Of a DNA stretch of 64,000 bases, positions 45,668 through 55,344 are shown piece by piece. Origin of the DNA: Orychophragmus violaceus (taxonomy: Eukaryota > Streptophyta > Magnoliopsida > Brassicales > Brassicaceae); assembly GCA_030180135.1 (NCBI GenBank), contig CM058239.1:60395823-60459822 (forward strand), given 5' to 3'. Each line of letters starts with the position of its first letter. Positions within the stretch are counted from its first letter, which is position 1. A program made the translations under genes and the position numbers. The notes under the pieces are model-generated. The model was not told the origin of the DNA. It saw only the letters and a list, made by a program, of their open reading frames with translations, and searched no databases.

Positions 45668-46606
45668 TTATGGGGGATTCAACAGAGACTTTGAGTGTCT
45701 CTGTGAATGTCTCTTCAGCCAAGGTGGCGTATAATCTTTCGGATCATGAGATTTCCCAAGATAAGAGCGAAGAGAACCAAGGTGGGAGCGAAGCGAGGGT
45801 GGGATACTGGTTTTTCCTGCATTCACAGCTTCGTGGTTAGGAGGTTTGAGTTTAGAAGATTCATACCTTTGCTTTGGTGGATGGAAGAGATCTAGAGCTT
45901 TCTGCTTAAGAGCAGTTGCAGGATCAGAAGATGTTAGAGCAAGTTCAGAATGAACTGCCATCTTCTCTTCTCCAATAGGAATATCTGGTTCCACTTCCAC
46001 ACTGAAGCTCTGTCCATCAATGGTGGATTTCTGCAGCTTATCCATCTTGAACCGCAATGGATCATCTCCCAGGTAGAGATCAATCATTCCATGTCTCACA
46101 TCAATCACAGCTCCAGCAGTAGCTAAGAATGATCTTCCAAGCAGAATAGGATCATCTGGCTCAATCTCGTACTTAAGCACCACAAAGTCTGTTGGAATAA
46201 AGTAATTTCCAACTCTGAGAGGGATGTTCTCAAGAACTCCTTCTGGATATCTCTTTGATCGATCGGCTAGGACAAGAGCGATCCTAGTGGGCTTGAAATC
46301 CATCAGTCCCAATCTCGCAGCCACAGAGTATGGCATGAGATTCACACTTGAGCCAAGATCACAAAAAGACCTCTTGAATCTGTCTTTGTAGATAGAACAG
46401 TCTAACATAAAACCCCCTAGATCCTTTAGTTTCTCAGGAATCCTACCATGAATAACAACATCGCACACTTCAGAGACCATCAAGACACCTTCTTCTTCAG
46501 TCATGTTACTAGAAATTATGTCTGTAACACATCTCCTTACCATAGGAATGTTCTTAACAGCATCAATCAATTGGGCTTCAGTTAGCTTATCTCTCATCAT
46601 CTTCAT
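45668..46606 (-). pseudogene. pro: Protease domain of element 2 (312 codons open)
   Basis: Open from 46606 to TAA at 45668. RSFCDLGSSVNLMPYSVAAR carries the active-site DLG, followed by VLADRSKRYPEGVLENIPLR, DDPILLGRSFLATAGAVID and the conserved MDKLQKSTIDGQSFSVEVEP tail that both elements share. It is better preserved than element 1 and longer at its N-terminus (EEGVLMVSEVCDVVIHGRIP). The ORF itself is intact, but it is separated from gag by the insert at 46711-47607, so no gag-protease fusion can be made. Confidence 0.85.
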
Positions 46607-46710
46607 GCACTTTTCTAACTGAATCTCTTGCTTGGACTTCTTAGGGAAAGGAATCTTCGGTTTGTAGTCTCTTTCTTCAGCTACAATTGGCTTCTCTGGA
46701 GAGACATGCC

Positions 46711-47607
46711 TTTAATAGCTATTTTGCTTCAATTTTTTTCTATATCAAACAAAAAATAGAACTGAAGATTTAGTTATGATTAGAAAGAAACTTTTTTGGA
46801 GTTGTAGGTCACGTGACCTGCACCGAGTTGGTGGCTGACTGGGCTTTTTCCTTGATCAACTGCAAAAGTAGCTCTCAATCGATAACTCGATCTTCAAATC
46901 GAGAGAGTTGCCAAAACCCGGCGCTCAATATGCGGATTTATGTTGGATCAGATCTTTTCTTTCGCTTTGCCGGAAGCTTTTTGACCTAGCGAAAAGCACT
47001 TTCGCGGAAGAGAGGGGTACTGTACATACAAGACTCTTCCAGTTCTTACATTAGCTTTTTCTACGCAGCAGGCTCGAAGACCCCTGGTTCTGGAAGGCAC
47101 ATGAGTCCGAACGCTATGTTGAATGAGGTAACTGGATAATTTTCCACGGTAAAAGGGCTCCTGACCAGTTAGAAATTCGTAACATTTTCTGATTTTTTTA
47201 TAATTCCCAGCACAGACCAGGGGAGCTCAATAACTAGCGTCTGAACGCCAGATACTATTGAAATACCGATACCGGGATGCTGGTCTAGCGATCCTTCCTA
47301 GCCGTCCTTGGAGGGTGAGTCAGGGCCTAAGATCAGGCCGAAAGGCGTAGTCGATGGACGTCATGATTCGACGGGTTAGGTCCATTTAATTTTTCTTTTG
47401 GATATGTCGATTTCTAATCTATTGAAAAACAACGGAGGGAATGGGTTCCTCCGGCATCTAGGTAGAACCTTCCAGAAAACCGGGAAAGTAGGGCATCAAA
47501 TTTTCAGTCAGAAAATTAGGAAGCATGGACTCACTCTACTCCTCGTGGCGGTAATGATTCCGGGGCGGAGCCATATGATGCGAGAGTGATTCCGGGACTC
47601 ACGTCCA
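46711..47607. other. Probable organellar DNA insertion (NUMT-like) with LSU rRNA fragment
   Basis: About 0.9 kb with no retrotransposon or nuclear-gene features, between protease and gag of element 2. GAGGGTGAGTC (about 47311-47321) and AGGCCGAAAGGCGTAGTCGA (47335-47354) match the highly conserved large-subunit rRNA segment of bacteria and organelles. The rest has the mixed GC content and word use of plant mitochondrial DNA. Left edge is near ACATGCC (46707-46713), right edge near CCATGG (47602-47607). Mitochondrial rather than plastid origin is my inference. Confidence 0.55.
47311..47366 (+). pseudogene. Organelle-type 23S/26S rRNA fragment
   Basis: Conserved core GGGTGAGTC, CCTAAG, AGGCCGAAAGGCGTAGTCGA, TGGAC in the order found in bacterial 23S rRNA. 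Divergence begins right after GATGGAC, so only a short stretch is recognisable by eye. Confidence 0.6.
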
Positions 47608-49008
47608 TGGTGTCGATCGACACTAAAGTGATGTCGATCGATACCGACACTCGAAAGTTGTGTCGATCGATGCAGTATCTTCGATTCGAGAATGTCTTGG
47701 ATTTTTCAGCTCCAAAGCCTTAGTATCTTGATTCTGCTCAGCTCCATCTTCTGCCAAAGCTGTCTTAACATGTTCTGTCTGTATACTGGCTTCCACTTGC
47801 GTTATCCTAGCATCCAGATTATCAACTCTGCTTGTCAAAGTCTCCAATTTTCCACTCAGATCCTGATACATGAAGTCCATCTTTCCATTCAGATCTTGTG
47901 TCATCTTATTCTGTCCAAGAAGTAGCTGCTCAAGCATGGACTCAATCTTCGTCTGTTCATTGGGTGGGGAGGTTTGGTGAGATGAATAACCATAATCATT
48001 CGATCTCGGAGCTTGTCTCTGTTGACTTTTATATGTCTGTCCATGATAATCAGCTCCATCTATATAATTCACCTCTGCAAACTCTTCAGCTACTGCATCA
48101 GATCGAATTTGCCTCTTCCTAACTAGGATGTTGTGGACAGAATCAATCTTGTCCCTCATATCGGCTATCTGCAAGCTATCATCACTGCCACCAGATCGCT
48201 GCCTCTCCTTGTCAGCATTCTTGACACTATTGCTAGTTATCAAGTTCTCAATAAGCTCTTTAGCTTCCTCTGGAGTCTTGGTATAGAAGTTCCCATTGCT
48301 TGCAGCATCCATAGCTTTCTGATACCAAAAGTCCAAACCTCTGAAAAAGGCACATAAAAGTTGCACCTCAGAGAAACCATGGTGTGGACAATCTCTTTGG
48401 TACCTTTTGAATCTCATCCAAGTTGCCTTGAAAGACTCTGTAGGTTCCTGCTCGAATGTCAAGAGGTCATGTCTAAGCTGTTCGGATCTAGCATCGTCAT
48501 AAAAGTGTCTAAGGAACTCCTTCTTGACTGCATCCCGAGTGGTCAAAGATCCTGGTGGTAGCTGTTTCAGCCAGTAAGCTGCTTCCCCTTTTAGAGAGAA
48601 TGGGAAGAGCTTACAAAAAAAGACAATCTGAAGAGACTCCCTCAGCCTTGATACTGCTAGCCAATTCCTCAAATGTGTCTATATGATCCATAGGATGCTC
48701 GCTAGAAAGGCCATGGAACTGATGCTGTCCAACCAATGCGTAGTACTCTGGTTTCAACCTGAATTCAGTTCTGGAAAACGGAGGTGGTCGAATCGCAGAC
48801 CGATTAGCATAGAATAGATCCGGTCTGTTATAGTCAGCAAGTGTCTTCTTCTGACCAGCCTCTTGTTGTGTAGGTTTCGCGCCCACGGCAACCACTGGTA
48901 TGATGGGGTTTCCTTCCCCATCCAGTTTCTGACCTTCGCGTTGCATATATGACCCTCTTGGTCTCGTAAAATTCCGTCCTCGCCGCAAATCAGAATCACA
49001 GGTTCCAT
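47608..49008 (-). pseudogene. gag: gag of element 2 with two frameshifts
   Basis: Starts MEPVILICGEDGILRDQEG at 49008, shifts frame near 48970 into MQREGQKLDGEGNPIIPVV then KTLADYNRPDLFYANRSAIR, and shifts back near 48620 into FPFSLKGEAAYWLKQLPPGS, WMRFKRYQRDCPHHGFSEVQ and YQKAMDAASNGNFYTKTPEE. A coiled coil lies at the C-terminus (LEQLLLGQNKMTQDLNGKMD). The two shifts compensate, so downstream gag is in the starting frame. The end near 47623 lies in motif sequence (SIDTTFECRYRS), then the insert begins. Equivalent to 23922-25702 in element 1. Confidence 0.85.
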
Positions 49009-49311
49009 AGAGAAAAACCTGCTAAACGTTCAAGTGCTCGGTATCACTGGTCGCGCTTTGTGTCGATCGATGCCCATGACCGCAACGATCGTTTCAGTTC
49101 GGGTTTCGCCTTGTGTCGACCGATGCAAGAATAGTATCGATCGATGCAATGCGAAAACGATGTCGATCAACACACAGGACCGTGTCGATCGATGCAGAGC
49201 GATTCTAGGCGTACCTGAAACGCAAGAAACAGAAAAAACAGTAACCAAAAACAAAAACGAAAAAACCTAGTCTAAACCCTAAGTTCAAATCTATCGAAGA
49301 CTCAAAAGAGT

Positions 49312-49334
49312 CCCCGGCAACGGCGCCAAAAACT
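49312..49334 (-). promoter_or_regulatory. Primer-binding site of element 2
   Basis: CCGGCAACGGCGCCAAAAAC on the plus strand, reverse complement of the PBS in element 1. Confidence 0.8.
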
Positions 49335-50475
49335 TGATACGAACAGGTTTTAATCCCTAGATCTACACTGCAAGTGCACATACGTGAGCTAGTAGTATAT
49401 AGGGTATCGAAATCCACAAAGACTCTAGATTCTTGCGATAGATTGTAGAATTTCATGTTAAGCTAGGAAATAATGAAGAAAGCAGTAAATCATAGCAGAA
49501 AAGTGAATTAAGAGGTTTGTAAGCAATCGGGAAAAGCGTCAGGTCAAGGGAGTTCTCAGAAAATCATGAACATAGGCTAATCAATTAATCGGGATCTAAT
49601 TAAGAACTGTTCTAGAACTAGAATAACAGAATTATAACAGATCAACTTTCCTTGCGAATATTATCTATGTCTAACAATCCTAGCAAACCAACTTTCGTTG
49701 CGAGTTCTAGAGATCTAAACATGCATTAATCTCAAGTTCTTTCGTTCACAATTCTTCTAAGCCAAATTTCTTTGTGAATAGTCAAATTGCTCATCTAGGT
49801 TCTTTCTAGTTAATTAATCAACTTTCGTTGCAGAAATCAACCTAACATCAATAATCTAAGTGGCCAATTCAGATCAAGAATTAAGAACAACCCTAGATGA
49901 AGAACTAATAGATGAATCCCTACAGATTGATCAACCTATAATTCCATGAAATCCCCTGTGAGAATCCCTAAACCTAACATGTAAACTACTCAGACATGAT
50001 CAATGAAACAGAAATCATAGTGAATAGAAAACCAAATATCATAAAAGAGAAACAAAGAATATGAGTTCCAAATCTCTCTCTTTGAAAAAATAAAACTTAA
50101 GTCTGAAAGCGTAGCCTAAACAAGTGGCTAAAAATCATAGTATAATGATCTAAAATCGGATGGGGCCTTTTTGCAAATCTAGGAAGTTTCTGGGCAAAAA
50201 CTGTAATTTCAAGATTTTTGTGTGCAGAACTGCGTCGACCACTGCGTCGACCATGCGCAGAACTGCGTCGATCGATGCAGTGCGAAAACGCAGCCAGAGA
50301 ACTCTGTGAGATCTCTAAATAGTGCAGAATTGACCCAAATGCTTCCAAAACGTCCAATTAGGCTCCAAATGTCCTTAAACCTGTAAAACACCTGAAAAGA
50401 CTCCAAAACACATAGAAAGACTCGATAACAAAGACATATACCATGGTCAAAAGTCCTAAAAACCATGATATATCG
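49335..50475 (-). repeat. 5' LTR of element 2
   Basis: 1141 bp, partner of 43364-44506. Motif sites at 50226-50285. Confidence 0.9.
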
Positions 50476-50480
50476 ACTCT

Positions 50481-50671
50481 CACTGGTCTTCAGTCTCGAG
50501 CAGCTAACTGCAAAGCCTCCAGCTGAGTTTGAGTCTTCTTTATTCTTCACTTTTCACTTGGAACATTGACTATGTTGACTTCCATCTCAGCCACATCAAC
50601 TTCTAATTCTCTATTCACACTCAAGCTCTATTTCTTCCCACTCTTCAGCACCAGGATAGACAAGTCTATCA
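50481..50671 (-). repeat. 5' LTR of the small gag element, right half
   Basis: CACTGGTCTTCAG ... AAGTCTATCA, followed by TSD ATTTG at 50672-50676. Continues the LTR interrupted at 43363. Confidence 0.88.
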
Positions 50672-50676
50672 ATTTG

Positions 50677-51380
50677 ATAACTCTGTTGAAACAAAAGATT
50701 TATGTTGAAGAATATGTAGAAAGAAAGTGAGACTAAACAACAGGAGCAAAACGAATGGTGTGAGCTACTATTTGTGTTTGATTTGTGTAAGGGAAAAAAT
50801 GTCCTAAATGAACTCTAACTTTTAAGCTTGAGTCATCACCATATATGATGTAAACCAGGTTGGGTTCTGCAAAGATCTAGCATCCAATTTTATTTTCGTC
50901 TGAATGATACTTATATTATACATAAACTGAAACATATAACAGAACCGGATAAACGTGAGACTAATATAAACCCTATAAACTAAAACTAAGACAAAGCAAA
51001 GAATAATACAGCTGATTTATGGATGATCTAAGGACCTTAACGATCACACTGAATCACTGACCAAAACCAACCCGAGTCCATCAACGCTCCCATAGTAATT
51101 AGTTGATGACAAAAATGACTGAGAAGCACGAGCGAGAAAAGATCCAAAACGAAGAAGCTGATATGATCCATTGTGGTACTTTTTGAAAATAAAATTGTTT
51201 AGCACAATTAGATGCTTTCATTAATTTTTACTTTTTAACATATTTTGTAAAATGTTATATCAAAAAGCCTTTATTGAGACAAAACATTTTCTTGAGGATG
51301 GCAATCGTTTTATTGGGTACAAAGAGTTGAGTTGAAATAGGAAAAGCTAATTCTACAACAGCAAAGATGATACATTGGTA
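50677..51380. other. Interval with no supported gene
   Basis: AT-rich flank between the LTR element and the chimeric gene fragment. No domain-bearing ORF seen. Confidence 0.4.
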
Positions 51381-51385
51381 AAATC

Positions 51386-51652
51386 TATGATTCAGAGCAG
51401 CTGATCCAATGAAGTTTTGAATTCTGCTTAATAGCTCTTGCTTCACAGCATCTGGTACTGAACTTTCACCATACAAGAAGATCCATTGAAACAAACAAAG
51501 CCGAGCTTTACAATAACTGGTTTCTTTGTTCCGGTTTCATCTTAAAAGGGTTTGTTATCTTCTTTTTTTTACCACTGCCTTTGGGAGTGATTACTCTTAT
51601 TAGTTCATCGACTGTAACATCTTTTCTCCCTTTTTTCTTTACATGCTCCCTC
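51386..51652 (-). pseudogene. ENY2/SUS1 (SAGA/TREX-2 subunit) gene fragment
   Basis: The minus strand has an exon from about 51648 reading REHVKKKGRKDVTVDELIRV then ITPKGSG, preceded by TTTTAG (an intact acceptor) and followed by a donor-like GGTAAAA. A second exon, 51466-51386, follows GTGAAAG and encodes SSVPDAVKQELLSRIQNFIG then SAALNH and a stop. Together these are the C-terminal half of plant ENY2/SUS1, a small helical protein of the SAGA deubiquitination module and TREX-2 mRNA-export complex. The N-terminal half is absent: an ARF start lies directly upstream instead. A partial, probably transduplicated copy. Confidence 0.8.
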
Positions 51653-52250
51653 TAAAAGAGCCTGCTGAACAACTTTCCAAAGGACAGCCCCATTTTTTCA
51701 AAGTCTGTTACACATACAAAAATCCTCAATTAAAACTCATATTCGATTGCAGCATCCACATAGATTTAATGTCCAATTGACAAAACATTCACTGAAAACA
51801 AAGCAGTTTTGATGCAAGCATGCTCCTACGACTACAAAAAATCTATTAGATCTCATTCGTAACAGCAAGTTCCGATCACATCGATATCATGATAAGAGAT
51901 CTAAATTTTGATTTCAGCTGAACACCCGATATGAAAAACAAACAAACATGTAGAACAAATTGAATCACGACCATGCAGATATAGATCTAAGATCCCCAAG
52001 GAAAAGAATTCTGGTCACATCCATACATATATTCGAAGAATACACACAGATCTGGAAATGACGGACCCAGATCACGAGAAATATAAACAAACACGTGATC
52101 GGGTAAACAATAGAACGACAGAGAGAGTGATTCAGCGAAGGTAATGGACCTACCAGGGGGAAAAAATTACGCCGAAAAGAGCTAAATGAGGCGAATCGTG
52201 CTACGCAACAATTCTCTACTTATGCCAAAAGATAATTATTTTATGATTCA
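51653..52250 (-). pseudogene. ARF GTPase 5' region: UTR intron and first 13 codons
   Basis: ATG at 51691 begins MGLSFGKLFSRLF, the N-myristoylated amphipathic helix start of ARFA-type GTPases; the next bases TAG end the frame. Upstream, GTGTAACAG|ACTTTGAAAAAATG looks like a UTR intron acceptor. AT-rich intron-like DNA extends to about 52150, where a CTGGTAG|GTCCATTACC donor-like site and CT-rich leader (TCACTCTCTCTGTCGTTC) appear. So the 5' UTR, its intron and the first codons of an ARF gene are joined to the inside of an ENY2 intron. The P-loop exon of an ARF is at 32225-32345, not here. Confidence 0.7.
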
Positions 52251-53030
52251 GAATTTTATTCTCTTCTTTTTTTGTCCGTCATCTCGTCGCAAGCTCCGTC
52301 ATCGACAATGGCAGAAAGAAACCTGGCTCAAACTCTTTGCAAGAGTTAATTCCATTTCAACTTGTTTTTGTATTTTATTTTGTTTCCTGCACGAAAAATC
52401 AAGCCCCGATTTCCCTTTTCTCTGTGTAAAAAAAAAATCAACGAAACAAAAGATACATTTAATAGAAAGAGAAAAAAGCTTCTCTGGGAAGATTGGTTTT
52501 AACGCAAATGTAGGAAGGGAAAAGGCTTCTCTGATAAGATTGGGTTTAAACAAAAGCTTTTCGAAAACTTTAGTTTTAAAAAAAAAATATTATTATGTCC
52601 TTAATGAAATAAAAACAAAAGTAAAAGAAACCAATAACATTCTCTATAATAAAACCAATAAGAAAGAGCATTTTTGTTTTGTACTGCTTTAATAGTATAG
52701 ATAGAGTATAGTGAATGACAAGGAGAAAACGAAAAACTAAGAATTCAAGGAGGAATTAGAGAGGATGTGAAGCAATGGACCAGAAAACTCTAATTTGGCA
52801 AACCATTAACCGCAAACTCTATTTTTCTGTTCCAAACGATAACATTTGTCCCTGATTGCCAAACACTTTAAAAAGTTAAACCTGATTTTATTTTCTCTAT
52901 TTATTTTTAATATAGAATTAGCTGTCATATTTTGATTGGATAAAAGAAGAAGGGGTGAATATTTGGATTGACTCTTGGGGGTGAACCCAAGAATTGTTGT
53001 ATACGTCTAACTTATCAAAGGGATTTATAT
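52251..53030. other. AT-rich interval with dispersed repeat copy
   Basis: The 168-codon plus-strand ORF at 52186-52692 is Lys/Phe/Asn-rich and looks like chance AT-rich coding. From about 52845 to 53000 there is a copy of the dispersed repeat seen (reversed) at 18545-18776. Confidence 0.4.
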
Positions 53031-54830
53031 TTTTTTATCATAGAAACATATGAAATTTTATGTTAGTGGTTTATATTATATTTGGTACACTAAATTTTGG
53101 TATGTTTATGTACAGATACACCCAGCAAGTCTTTAAGTATACATTTAAAACAAGATAACGTATTACATTTTCATCCAAATTCTTACATACATTTTTTTAC
53201 TATTTTTAACAGCAGTTCTAACAATTATCATTTACTAGTTAATTTTATTTACTAGATTTTGACCCGCTCTAAAAAACTGTGTATATATTTCTTTATAAAG
53301 ATTATTTTTGAACCAATTTATTTTATTTGAATAAGTTTTTTTAAAATAATTTAATAAATTTTTGTTTTTAATAAAACAATCAATATAAAAGTTATGTGAT
53401 ATAAGTATAATCAGTTTGTATTGATTTAAAATATTTTATAGAATATCATATGTTCATATTAATAATTAAATTTATAATTTATATAAATATAATTACGTAT
53501 TTATAAAAGTCGAAATATGATAATCTATATTTCAACTCATCTTATAGTAGTTGAAGTATTTTAAAATTTTGATACAATAACCCTTTAAAAACATCAACCG
53601 TAATCTAGCTTATCATATATTAGAATAATATAAATATTGAATAATTTTAATATTTTATCAAATTAATAAAATATCAATTGATGGTTAATACATCTTTTAA
53701 TTCTTTTTCAGTAGGCAAATATTTTTTAATAATATAGATAATTGAAATTGGTTAATATATTTTTCAACCCTTTTTATTAGGGTTTAAATAAAAATATTTT
53801 TATGTTTATTTTATTTATCAAAATGTAACAAAATATGATAATCCGTTCATTATTTTTTTGGATAAGTTTAAATTTATTTTTATGTTTATGTAATTAAAAA
53901 TGGTTAATTCATCTTTTTAACTTGTAACATAAATCTTATTATTATTTTTATAACCGAAAAATAACTTATATTTCAACTCATCATATAGTAGTGTAAGTAT
54001 TTTAAAACTTTGTTTAAAAATCCTTTAAAAATGCAATAGTAAAAACACCAACCATAATCTAACTTGTCATATATTCGAATAATATAAATATTGAATAATT
54101 TTATATTTTATAAAATTAAAAATATATCGAGTGAAATTGGTTAATACATCTTTTTAACCCGTTTTCGAGTAGACAATTTTTGTTAATAGTACATATAAAT
54201 AATTTTGATTAATCTATGTTTCAAACTGTTTTATAATTATCTAAATATAAATATTTTGTGTTTATTTTATAAATTAAAATGTAAATAAATTACTTTTTAA
54301 TAAATTATAATAATAGATACAAATTTAGTAATTACTTTTCATAAGAAATCAAGAAATTAAAAATACCTTTGTAAGATTTTGTTATACTATAAAATTTATA
54401 TTTATATTTGTAACAAAAAAAGATATTTAAAATATTATGAATATATTTGAATAAAATCATAAATTAGAGAATATTTAGATTAAAATGTAACTAAACTTAT
54501 TTTAATAAATTTTAATACTAAATGCAAAATTAATAATTTTGTTTTTAAGAAATAAAAAAAAATAAAATATTTTTAGAAGATATTATTATAATATAATTTA
54601 TATTTAAAATAAAAAATATTAAAAATATTATGAATACATTTTGGAATAAAATCATTAATTAGAGAATATTTAATATGGCTCATATCTAATTTTAATAAAT
54701 CCAAATATATCTTTAACGATTATTAAAAATATCTATTAGTTCTAAAGACACAAATCATAATAAATACGTCAAGTCAATTAAATGTTAGTTTCAAAATAAA
54801 TTATGTTTTAATAGTAGAGATTTTTTTTGC
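53031..54830. repeat. AT-rich region with diverged direct repeats
   Basis: Two imperfect copies of about 200 bp start at 53528 and 53968 (shared ATATTTCAACTCATC, AATATAAATATTGAATAATT and GGTTAATACATC words), roughly 440 bp apart. The word ACTAGATTTTGACCCGC (about 53252) resembles ends of some plant non-autonomous Helitrons or other short repeats. No ORF. Class not proven. Confidence 0.4.
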
Positions 54831-55344
54831 TATTTACCATTTTCATTGAAAAGAATAAATAAAATACCGATGCAGAAATTCTCGCCTTTGCAGTTCTTGA
54901 TTGGGTAGATTAGATTTGGAAAAAGTGTTTAATGACTTAATCTAAGAATCAATCCTATAAATCTATAAAAAAAAAAAAGAGGCTACCTAAAAATTATCTC
55001 AGCACATTCCCAAAAAAGATTGTTTTATTCAAGTGCATGTATCTATCTACTTGTCTAAATTAAACGTTCTCCATCTGTGCTATAAATCGCGAACCAAATA
55101 GAATCGTCCAGAAAAAGACAACCAAATATATCAAAATAATCAAAGAAAAGTTCTTTTTCGAGGCAAGAATTCTGCGAATGGAGTATTCCATTCCATCTCT
55201 AGACCCTTCTTTTGTAACGAATGGAATATTCTGGTCTTGTCACTATGGAGATTCCCTCTGCCTCTTGCATTCACAATCATTTCGTTTATAAACTTTAAGC
55301 TTTGTTCTGCATGAAATTATATAGGGACGGCTCTCGAGACAGCT
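54831..55344 (+). promoter_or_regulatory. Upstream region of GDPD3-like gene
   Basis: Contains a P1BS-type site GAATATTC at 55224-55231 (consensus GNATATNC), about 114-121 bp before the start codon, and TATAAA at 55287-55292. A second TATAAAT lies near 55080. P1BS is the binding site of PHR1, the master regulator of phosphate starvation; several GDPD genes of Arabidopsis are phosphate-starvation induced. Regulation here is inferred from the site only. Confidence 0.5.

Larger units (their letters stand above)
43364..50475 (-). mobile_element. Gag-protease-only LTR retrotransposon (Athila-like), element 2
   Basis: Same family type as 22362-29104, on the minus strand. LTRs are 43364-44506 and 49335-50475, TSD is ACTCT (43359-43363, 50476-50480), PBS is at 49312-49334. 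One LTR end has a point change (TATATCG instead of TATATCA). Gag and protease are present, pol is absent, and a roughly 0.9-kb foreign insert lies between them. It is nested in the 5' LTR of the small gag element, so it is the younger of the two. Confidence 0.9.
40265..50671 (-). mobile_element. Small gag-only LTR element, split by a nested element
   Basis: LTRs are 40265-40697 (433 bp) and 43117-43363 plus 50481-50671 (438 bp). LTR ends form a perfect 10-bp inverted repeat (TGATAGACTT ... AAGTCTATCA) and the TSD is ATTTG. Element orientation is minus: a PPT-like ATTGGGGGAAGTAT lies next to the left LTR. Without the nested element it is about 3.3 kb, with a 2.4-kb interior that holds a gag-like ORF and no recognisable pol. 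A non-autonomous Ty3/gypsy-type element. Confidence 0.85.

Noticed and set aside
52186..52692. 168-codon plus-strand ORF
   Set aside because: AT-rich, Lys/Phe/Asn-heavy low-complexity product without recognisable motif; likely chance.
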